Assembly (NCBI RefSeq): GCF_028693135.1
Contig: NZ_JAQUVZ010000004.1
Coordinates: 112,261 to 176,260 of the forward strand
DNA length: 64,000 bases
Direction: 5' to 3'
Origin: Methanosarcina sp.
Lineage (GTDB): Archaea > Halobacteriota > Methanosarcinia > Methanosarcinales > Methanosarcinaceae
The notes beneath the pieces are model-generated. The model was not told where the DNA came from, did no database searches, and was given only the letters and a program-made list of their open reading frames with translations. The position numbers were made by a program, and so were the translations under genes. Of the stretch, positions 46,886 to 55,331 are shown one piece after another (the first letter of the stretch is position 1; every line of letters begins with the position of its first letter).

Positions 46886-47947
46886 TTATTCCTGCTTCTG
46901 TTTCTTCTTCCTCAGCACAACGAAACATGCTGCAAGTATCATTGCAACACCTGCTCCAATCTCGTATCCCGGAAGCGATTCTTTTGCTTCCAGAACTTCG
47001 GTGTTGATCTTGATGGTATCTGAAACCTGGTCGTGCCCGTCCGAATCTTCATAGAGAATCTCACTGCTCAGGGAGTATGGCTTTGGAGTTGCAGTTTCGT
47101 CTACATCCATATCAAAAACGGCAACAGCTTCTTCTCCCGGATTCAAAGTCCCAAGGTAAGCCTGGTCGTCAGTCGTACTGAAAGGATCAGCTGCACTGAC
47201 TCTTACAGTCGCGTCTTTTGCAGGTTCTTCTCCTGTGTTTTTGTATGTGACGTAAAGCATCCCGCTTTTGCCAGGGTAAAGATCACCTGTTACATTTGCG
47301 GCTTCAAAGTAAGGTTCTTTTTTGACTTCTACATATATTGTCTGGGTCTGAGTCTTGTTTTCATACCAGATACCTACATCCTTGTTTGTCACAATGCCTG
47401 TAGTAGTATCATACTCATCTCCGTCCAGCTGAACATTGTTCTGGTACTGGTATGCAAGTTCAAGGTTAAGGGGATATGTACCTGCAGAAGTTTTTTTATT
47501 GATTTCTATGGTGAACTTTGTGGGGCTTGAACTCTGTTTTCCCTGTTTGAGAGTGCCTGCTTGCTGGGCTCCCGATTTGACTTTAATGTTTGGATCATCG
47601 GATTTAAGAGTTGCAAGAATGCCTACTGCTGTTGTAACCTGTGCCTCATACTGCATTTCTGTCTGCTGGAGAACCAGATCCACTGACTCTCCAAATTCCA
47701 CGTCTTTATCAGCCTCAAAGCCGGTGATTTCTCCCTTATTCATCATTTCAATACTGAGGGTAACAGTATCTCCTCTGGAATACTCATTGTCTCCAATGAG
47801 TGTTGCATTGATGTCAGGGCTTCCATACACATTATAATAGTTCTCACTGATGTCAAAATTTTTGGGTAAAGCAGCCTGCGCTGGCAGGACTGCAGAGCAG
47901 AGGATCAGAAGAGTTGTGACCGTAGCAAATAATCCATTTTTATTCAT
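46886..47947 (-). CDS. S-layer-related exported protein with C-terminal anchor
   Basis: 353 residues from the ATG at 47947 (AGGTGAT upstream). A signal peptide ends near AQAALP (about residue 26). The outer part has CARDB-like/COG1361 beta modules (SRGDTVTLSIEMMNKGEITG; PGKSGMLYVTYKNTGEEPAKDATVRV). One C-terminal helix (GYEIGAGVAMILAACFVVL) and a basic tail end the protein. It overlaps the preceding gene, whose stop lies within its first codons. It is the third gene of an operon that starts with an RND exporter and may be its extracellular partner. Confidence 0.8.
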   Translation of the reverse strand: MNKNGLFATVTTLLILCSAVLPAQAALPKNFDISENYYNVYGSPDINATLIGDNEYSRGDTVTLSIEMMNKGEITGFEADKDVEFGESVDLVLQQTEMQYEAQVTTAVGILATLKSDDPNIKVKSGAQQAGTLKQGKQSSSPTKFTIEINKKTSAGTYPLNLELAYQYQNNVQLDGDEYDTTTGIVTNKDVGIWYENKTQTQTIYVEVKKEPYFEAANVTGDLYPGKSGMLYVTYKNTGEEPAKDATVRVSAADPFSTTDDQAYLGTLNPGEEAVAVFDMDVDETATPKPYSLSSEILYEDSDGHDQVSDTIKINTEVLEAKESLPGYEIGAGVAMILAACFVVLRKKKQKQE

Positions 47948-49067
47948 TTTCATCACCTGATGCTTTTTCATCGGTTGGTGCATTTTCTTCATTCCTGTTT
48001 CTTTTCCGGTGTACATTTATGATCTGGTAAAGGGCGATAACGATAATCAGTATAATTGCTATTCCTGTTGTGCTGAATTTTGTCTCTGTGGCTTCAAGAG
48101 GTATGTTCACTTTCATGCTTTCAGAAAACGATGTCTCTCCGTCTTCATCAACGTATTTTATTTCACTGTTAATTCCGTAGTTCTTTACAAGGGCTTCCTT
48201 GTCTGCCGAAATTTCAAAACTTGCAGTCTTCTCTTCGCCGGGACCTATGTCCCCAAGCCTTACTATGGATTTCTCAGTGCTCAGGGGACTCATGACGATT
48301 ATCCGGGCTAAAGCGTCTTCTGCTACTTCTTCTCTTGTGTTTTTATAGGTGACATTGATGAGCTTGCTTTCTCCCTGTACAAGGCTTCCGGAGACATTGA
48401 TTACTTCGAATTTAGGTCCGCTTTTTACGGAAATGGGTATTCTGAGAGTTTCGTTCTTTGTTTCATACACTCTTGCAAATTCCACACCCGTAACCCCGAG
48501 ATTTATTGCATCCGCAGTTACAGTTTTAACATTTGCCTGATACTGGTAAGTTACAGGCAGGAGGAGCTCATAATCCCCGGCAGGTGTGTCGCTGTTTATT
48601 TTAATGGTGTAACTGAGGGTTGATGTGTGCCCCGTTTCAAGTTCTTCTACACTCTGAGGATTAGATGTGGACTCGACTTCGATGTATTTGTTTTCCGATT
48701 GGAGGGTAGCCTCGATATCTTTTGCTGTTGTAGCTTCTTCCTCTTCTTCCATCTCTGCCAGTGCAACTGTTTCCTCAGTGGAGTCGTTTATTAGTCTCTG
48801 GTTTGCATTCAGCCTCTTAAAACCGTCTATTACTCCGGTGTTTGCGATTTTCACCTTCAGGTCTATTGTTTCTCCTCTCGTTAACTCGGGATCCCCTGTT
48901 ACTGACGCCTCTATAACTGGCTCTCCGTAACTCTTGTAGTAGTCTACAGTAGAGCCTTGATCCAGAATAATGAAATTCGTTTCATCGTCATCGTTTCCGA
49001 GGGCGGGAAGTGCAGTCACTGATACTAATAATAGAATTAACGCAAACGTAGTAACTTTTTTAATCAT
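47940..49067 (-). CDS. S-layer-related exported protein, paralogue of the next gene
   Basis: 375 residues from the ATG at 49067. The signal peptide MIKKVTTFALILLLVSVTAL ends near LG. COG1361-type modules are clear (TRGETIDLKVKIANTGVIDG; VQGESKLINVTYKNTREEVAEDALARI). A C-terminal helix (GIAIILIIVIALYQIINV) and charged tail follow. The same module order as its downstream neighbour indicates a tandem duplication. An acidic insert (ALAEMEEEEEATTAKDIEA) is specific to this copy. It follows the RND gene by 32 bp. Confidence 0.8.
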   Translation of the reverse strand: MIKKVTTFALILLLVSVTALPALGNDDDETNFIILDQGSTVDYYKSYGEPVIEASVTGDPELTRGETIDLKVKIANTGVIDGFKRLNANQRLINDSTEETVALAEMEEEEEATTAKDIEATLQSENKYIEVESTSNPQSVEELETGHTSTLSYTIKINSDTPAGDYELLLPVTYQYQANVKTVTADAINLGVTGVEFARVYETKNETLRIPISVKSGPKFEVINVSGSLVQGESKLINVTYKNTREEVAEDALARIIVMSPLSTEKSIVRLGDIGPGEEKTASFEISADKEALVKNYGINSEIKYVDEDGETSFSESMKVNIPLEATETKFSTTGIAIILIIVIALYQIINVHRKRNRNEENAPTDEKASGDENE

Positions 49068-49099
49068 TTTTTGCCTTAATATTTTTATGGGCACTCGTG

Positions 49100-51460
49100 T
49101 CATATCTCGGCCCCCTGAATTTGTTTTTTTATCTCTATTTCTTTTTCTGTTTTCCTGATTCCTTTTCTCCTATCCCTCCAGGTATCAAGGAATACTATCA
49201 GTGGCGGGAAGACCACAAAGGTTGCAAGGAGAGCCAGCACGACATCGATAACCGTAACCATACCGAAGTCGGATATCATGGGGAAAGGAGAAGCTAGTAG
49301 GGCCATAAACCCAAATACTGTAGTAGCTCCTGAAGCAACGATTGCACTTCCTATTTTGGAACTGGCCATATGGATTGCTTCCATAGGACTTTGTCCTTTC
49401 TCCTTTTCCTCAAAGTAACGTTCCATCATGAGGACCGCATATTCGGACCCCACTCCTAAAATCAAAGCTCCCAGAGTTGCTGTTAGAGGAGTATAGCTGA
49501 TGTTAAGGGTGCTCATGATTCCTCCTGACCAACCGATAACTATTACCATTGGGATTATAGGGACCAGAGCTTTCACCCAGTCTCTATAAACAATATAAAG
49601 TCCTGCGAGCACGAGGACGAGACCCAGGAAAGTCATTGCTACTCTTCCACTGGTAAGAGCAGTAATTACCTCTATAAAGACAACCGAATTTCCGGTAATC
49701 GTGGCCGTGACACCCGGAGGAGCTGGCATCCACTGCATATCCTGCTTAACGATGTTTGTAAGTTCTTTAATACCTATTACCTTGATGTCGGAAACCGCAT
49801 TCCCTATATTGAAGTTCAGGAGAAGCATATTTTTTCCGTACATGTAGCTGTCCTTCTGTGCATCAGGGATTTCTGAATAAATATCCTCTATCTCCTGGCT
49901 GGTGTCAGGAATCACTCCATCATTCCGTTCCTTTACAAGAGATACGATACTCGAAGCGCTGTAAATATGGCTACTGGTTGCCACTTCATGTTCGGAAAAC
50001 TGGTCAATCCATTTCAGGACCTCAGGGCTGGCTGTGTCCTCAACCTTTATTATAAGGTTTAATTCGTCGCTTCCACCCATTATATCCCCCATGTGTTTTA
50101 GGTCCACAAGGGAAGGCATATCCTGGGGTACAAATTTTTGAACGTCTGTCTGGATAGGTACGGACTGATCGAGGTAGATACCGCTAACGCAGAGTAAGGC
50201 TGCGACTCCCAGCACGATAACATCATATTTGATAGTCAAATCCGTGGTTTTCTGGAGGATCTTTCCGATTAGATGGCCGCTCTCGGTATCTCCCTCTGGC
50301 TTTTTCTGTTTTCCCGAATCTGCCGGTTTTATCTTATTTACTACCTTTCTCAAGGGGTTTTTATCTGAATAACTATCAAATATTGAAAGTGTTGCAACAC
50401 CTACGAATATGGAGGAGAGGTAACACATAACAATCCCTATCATTAGCAGTTTTCCAAAGTCCTGGATCATTGGCACCGTGGATGTAAAAAGGGAGAAAAA
50501 GCCAAGGGCTGTCATTGTCAGGGCTATGAGGACTGCAGGACCCGTGTGCTTTATGGTTTCTATAACTGCTCTTGTTTTATTCCCTTTTTCCTGTAGTTCT
50601 TCTTCAAGCCTGTTGTGGAACTGGATGGCATAGTCGATCCCTACGCCTATGAGGATCGGGAACGCAGACATTGAAACCATGGACATTGGAATCCCGGCAT
50701 AACCCATAGCTCCGAAGGTGTAAACAATGCCAAGCAGAACTACTGGCAGAGGAAGAAGACACCAGCGGACATGTCTGAACACGATGAGCAGCACAATAAC
50801 CATGAAAATAGCTGAAAGCCCTAAAAGTACACCCATACTGGAATTCATCTCATAGTTCATGGAGATCTGGAATGCCGGATCCCCCGTAACGATAATATTG
50901 TAAGAAGGTGGAAATTCCGCAAATGGGACCGCATCTTCAGTAGCAGTAAGGATATCTTGCTGAGTTTTGTCATTGGCTGAGCCGGCCATGACTACAGAAA
51001 TCAGCATATGGGTATTGTCAGGGATAATCTGGCTGAAAATATCAGGATTTCCATCTATGATAGCTTCTATTTCTTCATTGGTTTCGGGAAGTTCATACCT
51101 CCCTGTCATCTTGTAGTTGATCGTCTTGATAAGGGAAGCAGGGCTTGTAGTCTCAATCACTCCATCTGTTGCTGCCAGCTGATGTTCTAACCTGTCCACA
51201 GCTCTCATCAGGTCAGCATTTCTCACATCGTTGCCTTCTACCATCACAACAATAGACTGTGTTTGAAAAATATTCTTATAAAGGTGATCGTAGTTCTGGT
51301 AGAGAGGAGAATCTTTTCCTACAAAGGTCTCCGTTCCTGATTTCATCTCAATTAGCTGTGCTCCCTGAATTGATATGATTATGAACAGGAAAGCTACCAG
51401 GAGTACGGAAAAACGGTTCTTCTGAGTAAAAAACCCAAGTTTTTCAAAAGATTTTTTAAT
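49100..51460 (-). CDS. RND-superfamily (MMPL-like) exporter, probable ATT start
   Basis: 786 residues if it starts at ATT (51458-51460), or 748 from the first ATG (51346). It is an MMPL/hopanoid-transporter-like RND protein with two repeats, each with a large outer loop and a helix bundle (FPILIGVGIDYAIQFHNRLE; GALILGVGSEYAVLMMERYF). The segment upstream of the ATG stays open and encodes the expected first part (FEKLGFFTQKNRFSVLLVAF and the rest of helix 1), but it contains no ATG, GTG or TTG. GAGG lies 8 bases before the ATT. It is the first gene of an operon with two S-layer-related proteins, and a TrmB regulator is divergent. Confidence 0.85.
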   Translation of the reverse strand: MKKSFEKLGFFTQKNRFSVLLVAFLFIIISIQGAQLIEMKSGTETFVGKDSPLYQNYDHLYKNIFQTQSIVVMVEGNDVRNADLMRAVDRLEHQLAATDGVIETTSPASLIKTINYKMTGRYELPETNEEIEAIIDGNPDIFSQIIPDNTHMLISVVMAGSANDKTQQDILTATEDAVPFAEFPPSYNIIVTGDPAFQISMNYEMNSSMGVLLGLSAIFMVIVLLIVFRHVRWCLLPLPVVLLGIVYTFGAMGYAGIPMSMVSMSAFPILIGVGIDYAIQFHNRLEEELQEKGNKTRAVIETIKHTGPAVLIALTMTALGFFSLFTSTVPMIQDFGKLLMIGIVMCYLSSIFVGVATLSIFDSYSDKNPLRKVVNKIKPADSGKQKKPEGDTESGHLIGKILQKTTDLTIKYDVIVLGVAALLCVSGIYLDQSVPIQTDVQKFVPQDMPSLVDLKHMGDIMGGSDELNLIIKVEDTASPEVLKWIDQFSEHEVATSSHIYSASSIVSLVKERNDGVIPDTSQEIEDIYSEIPDAQKDSYMYGKNMLLLNFNIGNAVSDIKVIGIKELTNIVKQDMQWMPAPPGVTATITGNSVVFIEVITALTSGRVAMTFLGLVLVLAGLYIVYRDWVKALVPIIPMVIVIGWSGGIMSTLNISYTPLTATLGALILGVGSEYAVLMMERYFEEKEKGQSPMEAIHMASSKIGSAIVASGATTVFGFMALLASPFPMISDFGMVTVIDVVLALLATFVVFPPLIVFLDTWRDRRKGIRKTEKEIEIKKQIQGAEI

Positions 51461-51651
51461 ATTTGATTCCTCTCATAATTTTTAATATGAAGTGCCATTT
51501 AGGAACCTTGATTCACAGCTTCAACCCGCCGTTTTTCCCTTTGGGCCGGAGGTTCCACATTCAAGGTTTGTTATTATTACATTCCTATCCTTTTTATACT
51601 GTCTTATTTTTTTTAATTATTGTAGATTTGGTGACGTATTATAGATAGAAA

Positions 51652-51663
51652 AGATTTAAATCT
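51652..51663. promoter_or_regulatory. 12-bp palindrome upstream of the TrmB gene
   Basis: AGATTTAAATCT is a perfect palindrome 22 bp before the TrmB ATG, in the region shared with the divergent RND operon. It is a candidate operator for self-regulation. The AT-rich sequence makes chance occurrence possible. Confidence 0.35.
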
Positions 51664-51685
51664 ATTGTTACTTTAGGGGTAACAA

Positions 51686-52453
51686 ATGTTTTCACAACTT
51701 AATCCTCAGCTAATTAGCAATCTGGAACGGCTAGGGCTAACTGAAAACGAGGCAAAAGTCTATGTTGGGGTTGTCAGTTTGAGGGAAGCTACAGCCAGGG
51801 AAGTCCATGAACTCACTAATGTGCCAAGAGCCAAGATATACGAAGTCTTTAAAGTGCTGTCAAAGAAGGGTTATCTGGAAGTCCGCCAGGGCTCTCCAAC
51901 CTATTTTCGTGCAGTTGACCCTAAGCAGGTAATAGGCAAGATAAAAGACGAATTCATCAACTGTGCAATCGAGACGCTTGACCAGCTAAATGAATTAAGT
52001 TATGAACTTCCTAAAACCTCTCCTGTCTGGTGTATCCAGAGTGAGTGGGGAATAAAAAACAGAATTTTTGAAATCCTGAGCGAAGCAAAGGAAGAACTCA
52101 TTATTTTCTCATCCAATCCTGAATATCTGCAGGAATTTGAAGCGGCACTACAAAAACTGCAAAAAACGTGCAGGTTAATTTTCATTGTGGACGAGATTGA
52201 AAAATTCAAATCGCTGCCTTTTGAGTTTAGAGAAGTTACTCAAGAGTTTAAAGATTTTATCCATGATATTGTAATTGACGGCGCTCAGTACAAAGAAGAA
52301 CTTTTCATTATTGCTGACGGGAAGGAATCGATTGGGGTCCACAGTGCAGGACATAAAAGAGAAGCAGTAGTCATCAGAATGCCGTTTGTCTGTTATCTTC
52401 AGAAGATGATTTATAATAAGGTACTGGAGCCAGGTTTCGTCAAAAAGGACTGA
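51686..52453 (+). CDS. TrmB-family transcriptional regulator
   Basis: A 255-residue protein. The N-terminal winged helix (LERLGLTENEAKVYVGVVSL, then ATAREVHELTNVPRAKIYEVFKVLSKKGYLE, about 13-70) is a clear TrmB domain. The C-terminal effector part has PLD-like topology (SEAKEELIIFSSNPEYLQEF). TrmB regulators often sense sugars, but the methanogen ones include regulators of central and surface functions. AGGGGT precedes the ATG. It is divergent from the RND/S-layer operon, which is its most likely target. Confidence 0.88.
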   Translation: MFSQLNPQLISNLERLGLTENEAKVYVGVVSLREATAREVHELTNVPRAKIYEVFKVLSKKGYLEVRQGSPTYFRAVDPKQVIGKIKDEFINCAIETLDQLNELSYELPKTSPVWCIQSEWGIKNRIFEILSEAKEELIIFSSNPEYLQEFEAALQKLQKTCRLIFIVDEIEKFKSLPFEFREVTQEFKDFIHDIVIDGAQYKEELFIIADGKESIGVHSAGHKREAVVIRMPFVCYLQKMIYNKVLEPGFVKKD

Positions 52454-52670
52454 TAACCGGTCTCCATGTCCGAATTTTAACGTTGTTCTTAAACTTAAGG
52501 AAGCTTATTCTTGAACCCTTTAAAATCATAAGTTTGCCCGGGATTTTAAGGGATCTTTTTCTCTCTAATGAATAGAGTCAACGCTGTCGGATACTATTAA
52601 TATAATCCGGGAACAATCCTTCTATAAGTTTTTCTCGCAGGCTCAGTTACGGAATCCGCAGGTGTATGAT

Positions 52671-53333
52671 ATGAACAGTGTGAAGATTGAGGATGTTACT
52701 ATTCAGTGGTTGGGAAACTCTGGTTTTTTACTTGAAGGGGACGGCAAAAAGATATATATCGATCCCTATGAACTCAGTGAAGAGCCTGCTTTTGATGATA
52801 AAGCAGATATTCTTCTCATTACACATGAGCACTTTGACCACTGCAGCCCTGCAGATATTCGGAAAGTACGGAGGTCTGACACAACCACATTGATCCCTGA
52901 GAGCTGTTCCCTTGAGTTCAGAGGTGATGCTCGGAGGGTTGAGGAAGGTGATATCCTGGCTGACGGGCTTGAGATTAAAGGGGTTCGGATTGAGGTAGTT
53001 CCAGCCTATAACCTTGATAAACCGTACCATCCCAGGGGGCTTGGAGTGGGGTATATCATAGAACTCGGAGGATTGAGGATCTACCATGCAGGAGACTGTG
53101 ATTTCTTTCCGGAGATGGAGACTTTCAGTGCCGATATAGCTCTTCTGCCCATCGGGGGGACGTATACCATGGATGAAGAGGAAGCTGCCAGCGCAGCAGC
53201 AGTTATCTCCCCAAAGGTTGTAATTCCCATGCACTACGGGAGTTCGGGAGAAATAGAGGGAGATCCCGAAAGGTTTAAAGCCCTTGTACACAGCAAGAAT
53301 CCAGATATTAACGTGATTATTCTTGATTCCTGA
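52671..53333 (+). CDS. MBL-fold metal-dependent hydrolase
   Basis: 220 residues from the ATG at 52671 (AGGTG upstream; a GTG three codons earlier is the alternative). The metallo-beta-lactamase motif THEHFDHC (H-x-H-x-D-H, about 55-62) is intact, followed by YHAGDCD and PMHYG ligand segments. It resembles the small UPF0173/YtkL-like hydrolases, whose substrates are largely unknown. It ends 63 bp before the RNase P component gene on the same strand. Confidence 0.88.
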   Translation: MNSVKIEDVTIQWLGNSGFLLEGDGKKIYIDPYELSEEPAFDDKADILLITHEHFDHCSPADIRKVRRSDTTTLIPESCSLEFRGDARRVEEGDILADGLEIKGVRIEVVPAYNLDKPYHPRGLGVGYIIELGGLRIYHAGDCDFFPEMETFSADIALLPIGGTYTMDEEEAASAAAVISPKVVIPMHYGSSGEIEGDPERFKALVHSKNPDINVIILDS

Positions 53334-53396
53334 TTTCGCTTTTTGAGAGAAGGGCTGAAACGGGACTCTTCTATCATAAAAAGGATCGGTCTATCA

Positions 53397-53720
53397 ATGC
53401 CTAAAGTAGCCAGGAAAAAGCAGAAAAACCTTATTCAGAATATAGCAGTCCAGCGTATGTGGCGGCTTTTTGAGCTTGCGAAAGTTGAGTTCCCGGAAAA
53501 CCCAGAGCACAGCAGGCGTTACGTGCAGCTCATACGAAATCTCTCTATGAGGAACAGGATTAGCATTCCAAGGGAAATTAAAAACAGGATCTGCAAACAC
53601 TGTTATGCGTTCCTTATGCCTGGACACAATGCTCGTTACAGATTGAAAGGAGGGTTTATTGTCGTATCCTGTGAGCACTGTGGAAAGGAAACGAGGCACC
53701 CCTATAAAAGGTTGAAATAA
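53397..53720 (+). CDS. rnp4: ribonuclease P protein component 4 (Rpp21/Rpr2)
   Basis: 107 residues from the ATG at 53397. The N-terminal helices (NIAVQRMWRLFELA; RRYVQLIRNLSMRNRI) bind the partner Rpp29. A C-terminal zinc ribbon uses CKHC and CEHC. The final GKETRHPYKR motif is conserved in the family. It is a subunit of the tRNA 5'-maturation enzyme. The open frame starts 18 codons earlier, but MPKVARKKQKN is the usual N-terminus. Confidence 0.93.
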   Translation: MPKVARKKQKNLIQNIAVQRMWRLFELAKVEFPENPEHSRRYVQLIRNLSMRNRISIPREIKNRICKHCYAFLMPGHNARYRLKGGFIVVSCEHCGKETRHPYKRLK

Positions 53721-53765
53721 TAAGGTTGAACTTATGGTTTTAGGGTGTTTCCTCTTGAATCGGAT

Positions 53766-54032
53766 TCAAGTGAACATCGAAGTTAGAAGTTGTTTCACAA
53801 TATAAGTTACAAGGAGAATCACGCTTACGATCAGCAGATATGAGGATACATTTTTGTATACTACGTCTTTTTCCGAACCTGCCTTCATCCCCAGGGACCC
53901 GGCACAGCCACTACAAGCAGAGTCGCACCCGCATCCCAGCTTGATTTCTTGATAGGGGTTCTGAGCATTTTTATTGATATTAACTGAACTGTTGTTTATG
54001 ACAGGCAGTATTTTTTTATTGCTTTCGGACAT
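53766..54032 (-). CDS. small membrane protein with cysteine cluster (hypothetical)
   Basis: 88 residues from the ATG at 54032; a TTG seven codons earlier would give 95. A cluster of five cysteines (CGCDSACSGC) in the middle is followed by one C-terminal membrane helix (YLLIVSVILLVTYIVKQLL). The arrangement suggests a membrane-tethered metal or Fe-S site, but no family is recognised. No clear ribosome binding site is seen. It converges with the RNase P gene. Confidence 0.55.
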   Translation of the reverse strand: MSESNKKILPVINNSSVNINKNAQNPYQEIKLGCGCDSACSGCAGSLGMKAGSEKDVVYKNVSSYLLIVSVILLVTYIVKQLLTSMFT

Positions 54033-54292
54033 GTATGCAGGTTTTGCATCCAAATGATATAAACGTTCTTTTTATGTCTCAAGAATATCCCGAAAATTTC
54101 CCGAATACTAATGAGGCTTTTATCTTCTTTAAGAATCGTATCAAATTCCAGGGTCAGAGCTTAAAGGTTAGATGTTTGCAGGGTCAAAAATACTGAATTT
54201 CCCGATAATTCAGATGTTTTTCAGGAAACATACATCTCAGACATATATTACAGAAATCCTCTTCGGGCGCTCTTTCCCTGCTATTAAGATAT

Positions 54293-54616
54293 CTACCGGC
54301 GAGTTTCCGCTTTAGAAGGGGTTTCATGCCCTCTCGTCTTTCTTATTGCTAAAGCGATTTGCTTTGCAATAACGGATTTTGGACCCTTATCATCCACGAG
54401 CACTCTCCCGCTAACTTCCCACCAGAATTTGGGATAGGCTTTTTCAGGCTCTACTTCAGGGTTCAGGCCCAGTTGCCTGGAAGCTTCTTTAATCTCATTC
54501 AGACGCGGCTCCTTTATGGCATTTTTTCGAGCGATTATCCTTCCACTACTTCTGGGTTTAGTCTGGTCAATGTATGCAGGCCAGATTACAAGTTTTCCTT
54601 TATCTTTCATCATCAT
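54293..54616 (-). CDS. srp19: signal recognition particle subunit SRP19
   Basis: A 107-residue SRP19. The core KLVIWPAYIDQTKPRSSGRI, the basic EIKEASRQLGLNPEVEPEKA and the FWWEVSGRVLVD stretch are conserved. SRP19 binds 7S RNA helices 6 and 8 and helps SRP54 assemble. The C-terminal tail is basic (KTRGHETPSKAETRR). The start could be any of three adjacent ATG codons. Confidence 0.93.
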   Translation of the reverse strand: MMMKDKGKLVIWPAYIDQTKPRSSGRIIARKNAIKEPRLNEIKEASRQLGLNPEVEPEKAYPKFWWEVSGRVLVDDKGPKSVIAKQIALAIRKTRGHETPSKAETRR

Positions 54617-54682
54617 GCTATCTTCGTTCTAAATTGCTGTCATTAAATTTAAAACTGCCCGGAAGCTTCTGAAGTTCCGGAG

Positions 54683-54766
54683 TTTCTTTTTGTCAATGTA
54701 AAGTTTCTTTTTTTCAATGTAAAGTTTCTTTTTTTCAATGTAAAGTTTCTTTTTATCAATGTAAAG
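54683..54766. repeat. four tandem 21-bp repeats upstream of srp19
   Basis: Four exact-length copies of TTTCTTTTTNTCAATGTAAAG (54683, 54704, 54725, 54746) with N = G, T, T, A. They lie 67 bp upstream of the SRP19 start, in the space shared with the divergent small hypothetical gene. The minus-strand KKKLYIE frame is an artefact of the repeat. Confidence 0.9.
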
Positions 54767-54840
54767 GTTCTGGCTTTTCTCCAGATACAATAACCTGTAA
54801 CTATTTATACTCCCCAAACAATTTCTGCACGGTGTGTTAT

Positions 54841-55098
54841 ATGATTCCGGTTTTTTCAATTGATGAACAAGTCAGGGCTTACATCAGGAAAAGCGGGCAG
54901 GACTTCAGGCTTTCCACTTCTTCAGAGGGGCCTGTGCTTCTCCCGCTTGGGGAATCTGCTTCCAAACCCTCTGACATGAAAATCCTTATTGGCAGTAATA
55001 TTCTTTACGTTTCAAAACTTCAGGCAAAATATATCAAAAAAATTGACTGGTCCATGGTAGAAAGGTATCTGAGTTCTTCAGGAGACTCAAAAACCTGA
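54841..55098 (+). CDS. small hypothetical protein
   Basis: 85 residues from the ATG at 54841 (GGTG upstream; a GTG three codons earlier is in frame). The sequence IPVFSIDEQVRAYIRKSGQD then ILIGSNILYVSKLQAKYIKK looks like a compact alpha/beta protein without signal peptide or membrane helix. No family is recognised. Divergent from srp19. Confidence 0.55.
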   Translation: MIPVFSIDEQVRAYIRKSGQDFRLSTSSEGPVLLPLGESASKPSDMKILIGSNILYVSKLQAKYIKKIDWSMVERYLSSSGDSKT

Positions 55099-55331
55099 GT
55101 TTGAGCTTTGATTGTTATTTTTATTTTTTCTCAATAAATTTTTTCTTTTCTGTTAGCTAAACCGGGGTTATTTTGTGTTTTTCTTCTGACAGGTTATCCG
55201 TTTTGTTTATTAAGAAGAGAGAGCATAGGATAAAGGCTGACCTGTTACAGATCCTGCAAGCTTCGCTTTAAATAACGAAAACTGCTGCAGGCTGAAAAGA
55301 GATCGCTTCAAGCCCAAGGGAGAATTTTTCC

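Noticed and set aside
54629..54859. 76-codon Lys/Leu/Tyr repeat frame on the minus strand
   Set aside because: It is created by the four 21-bp repeats and is not a protein-like sequence.
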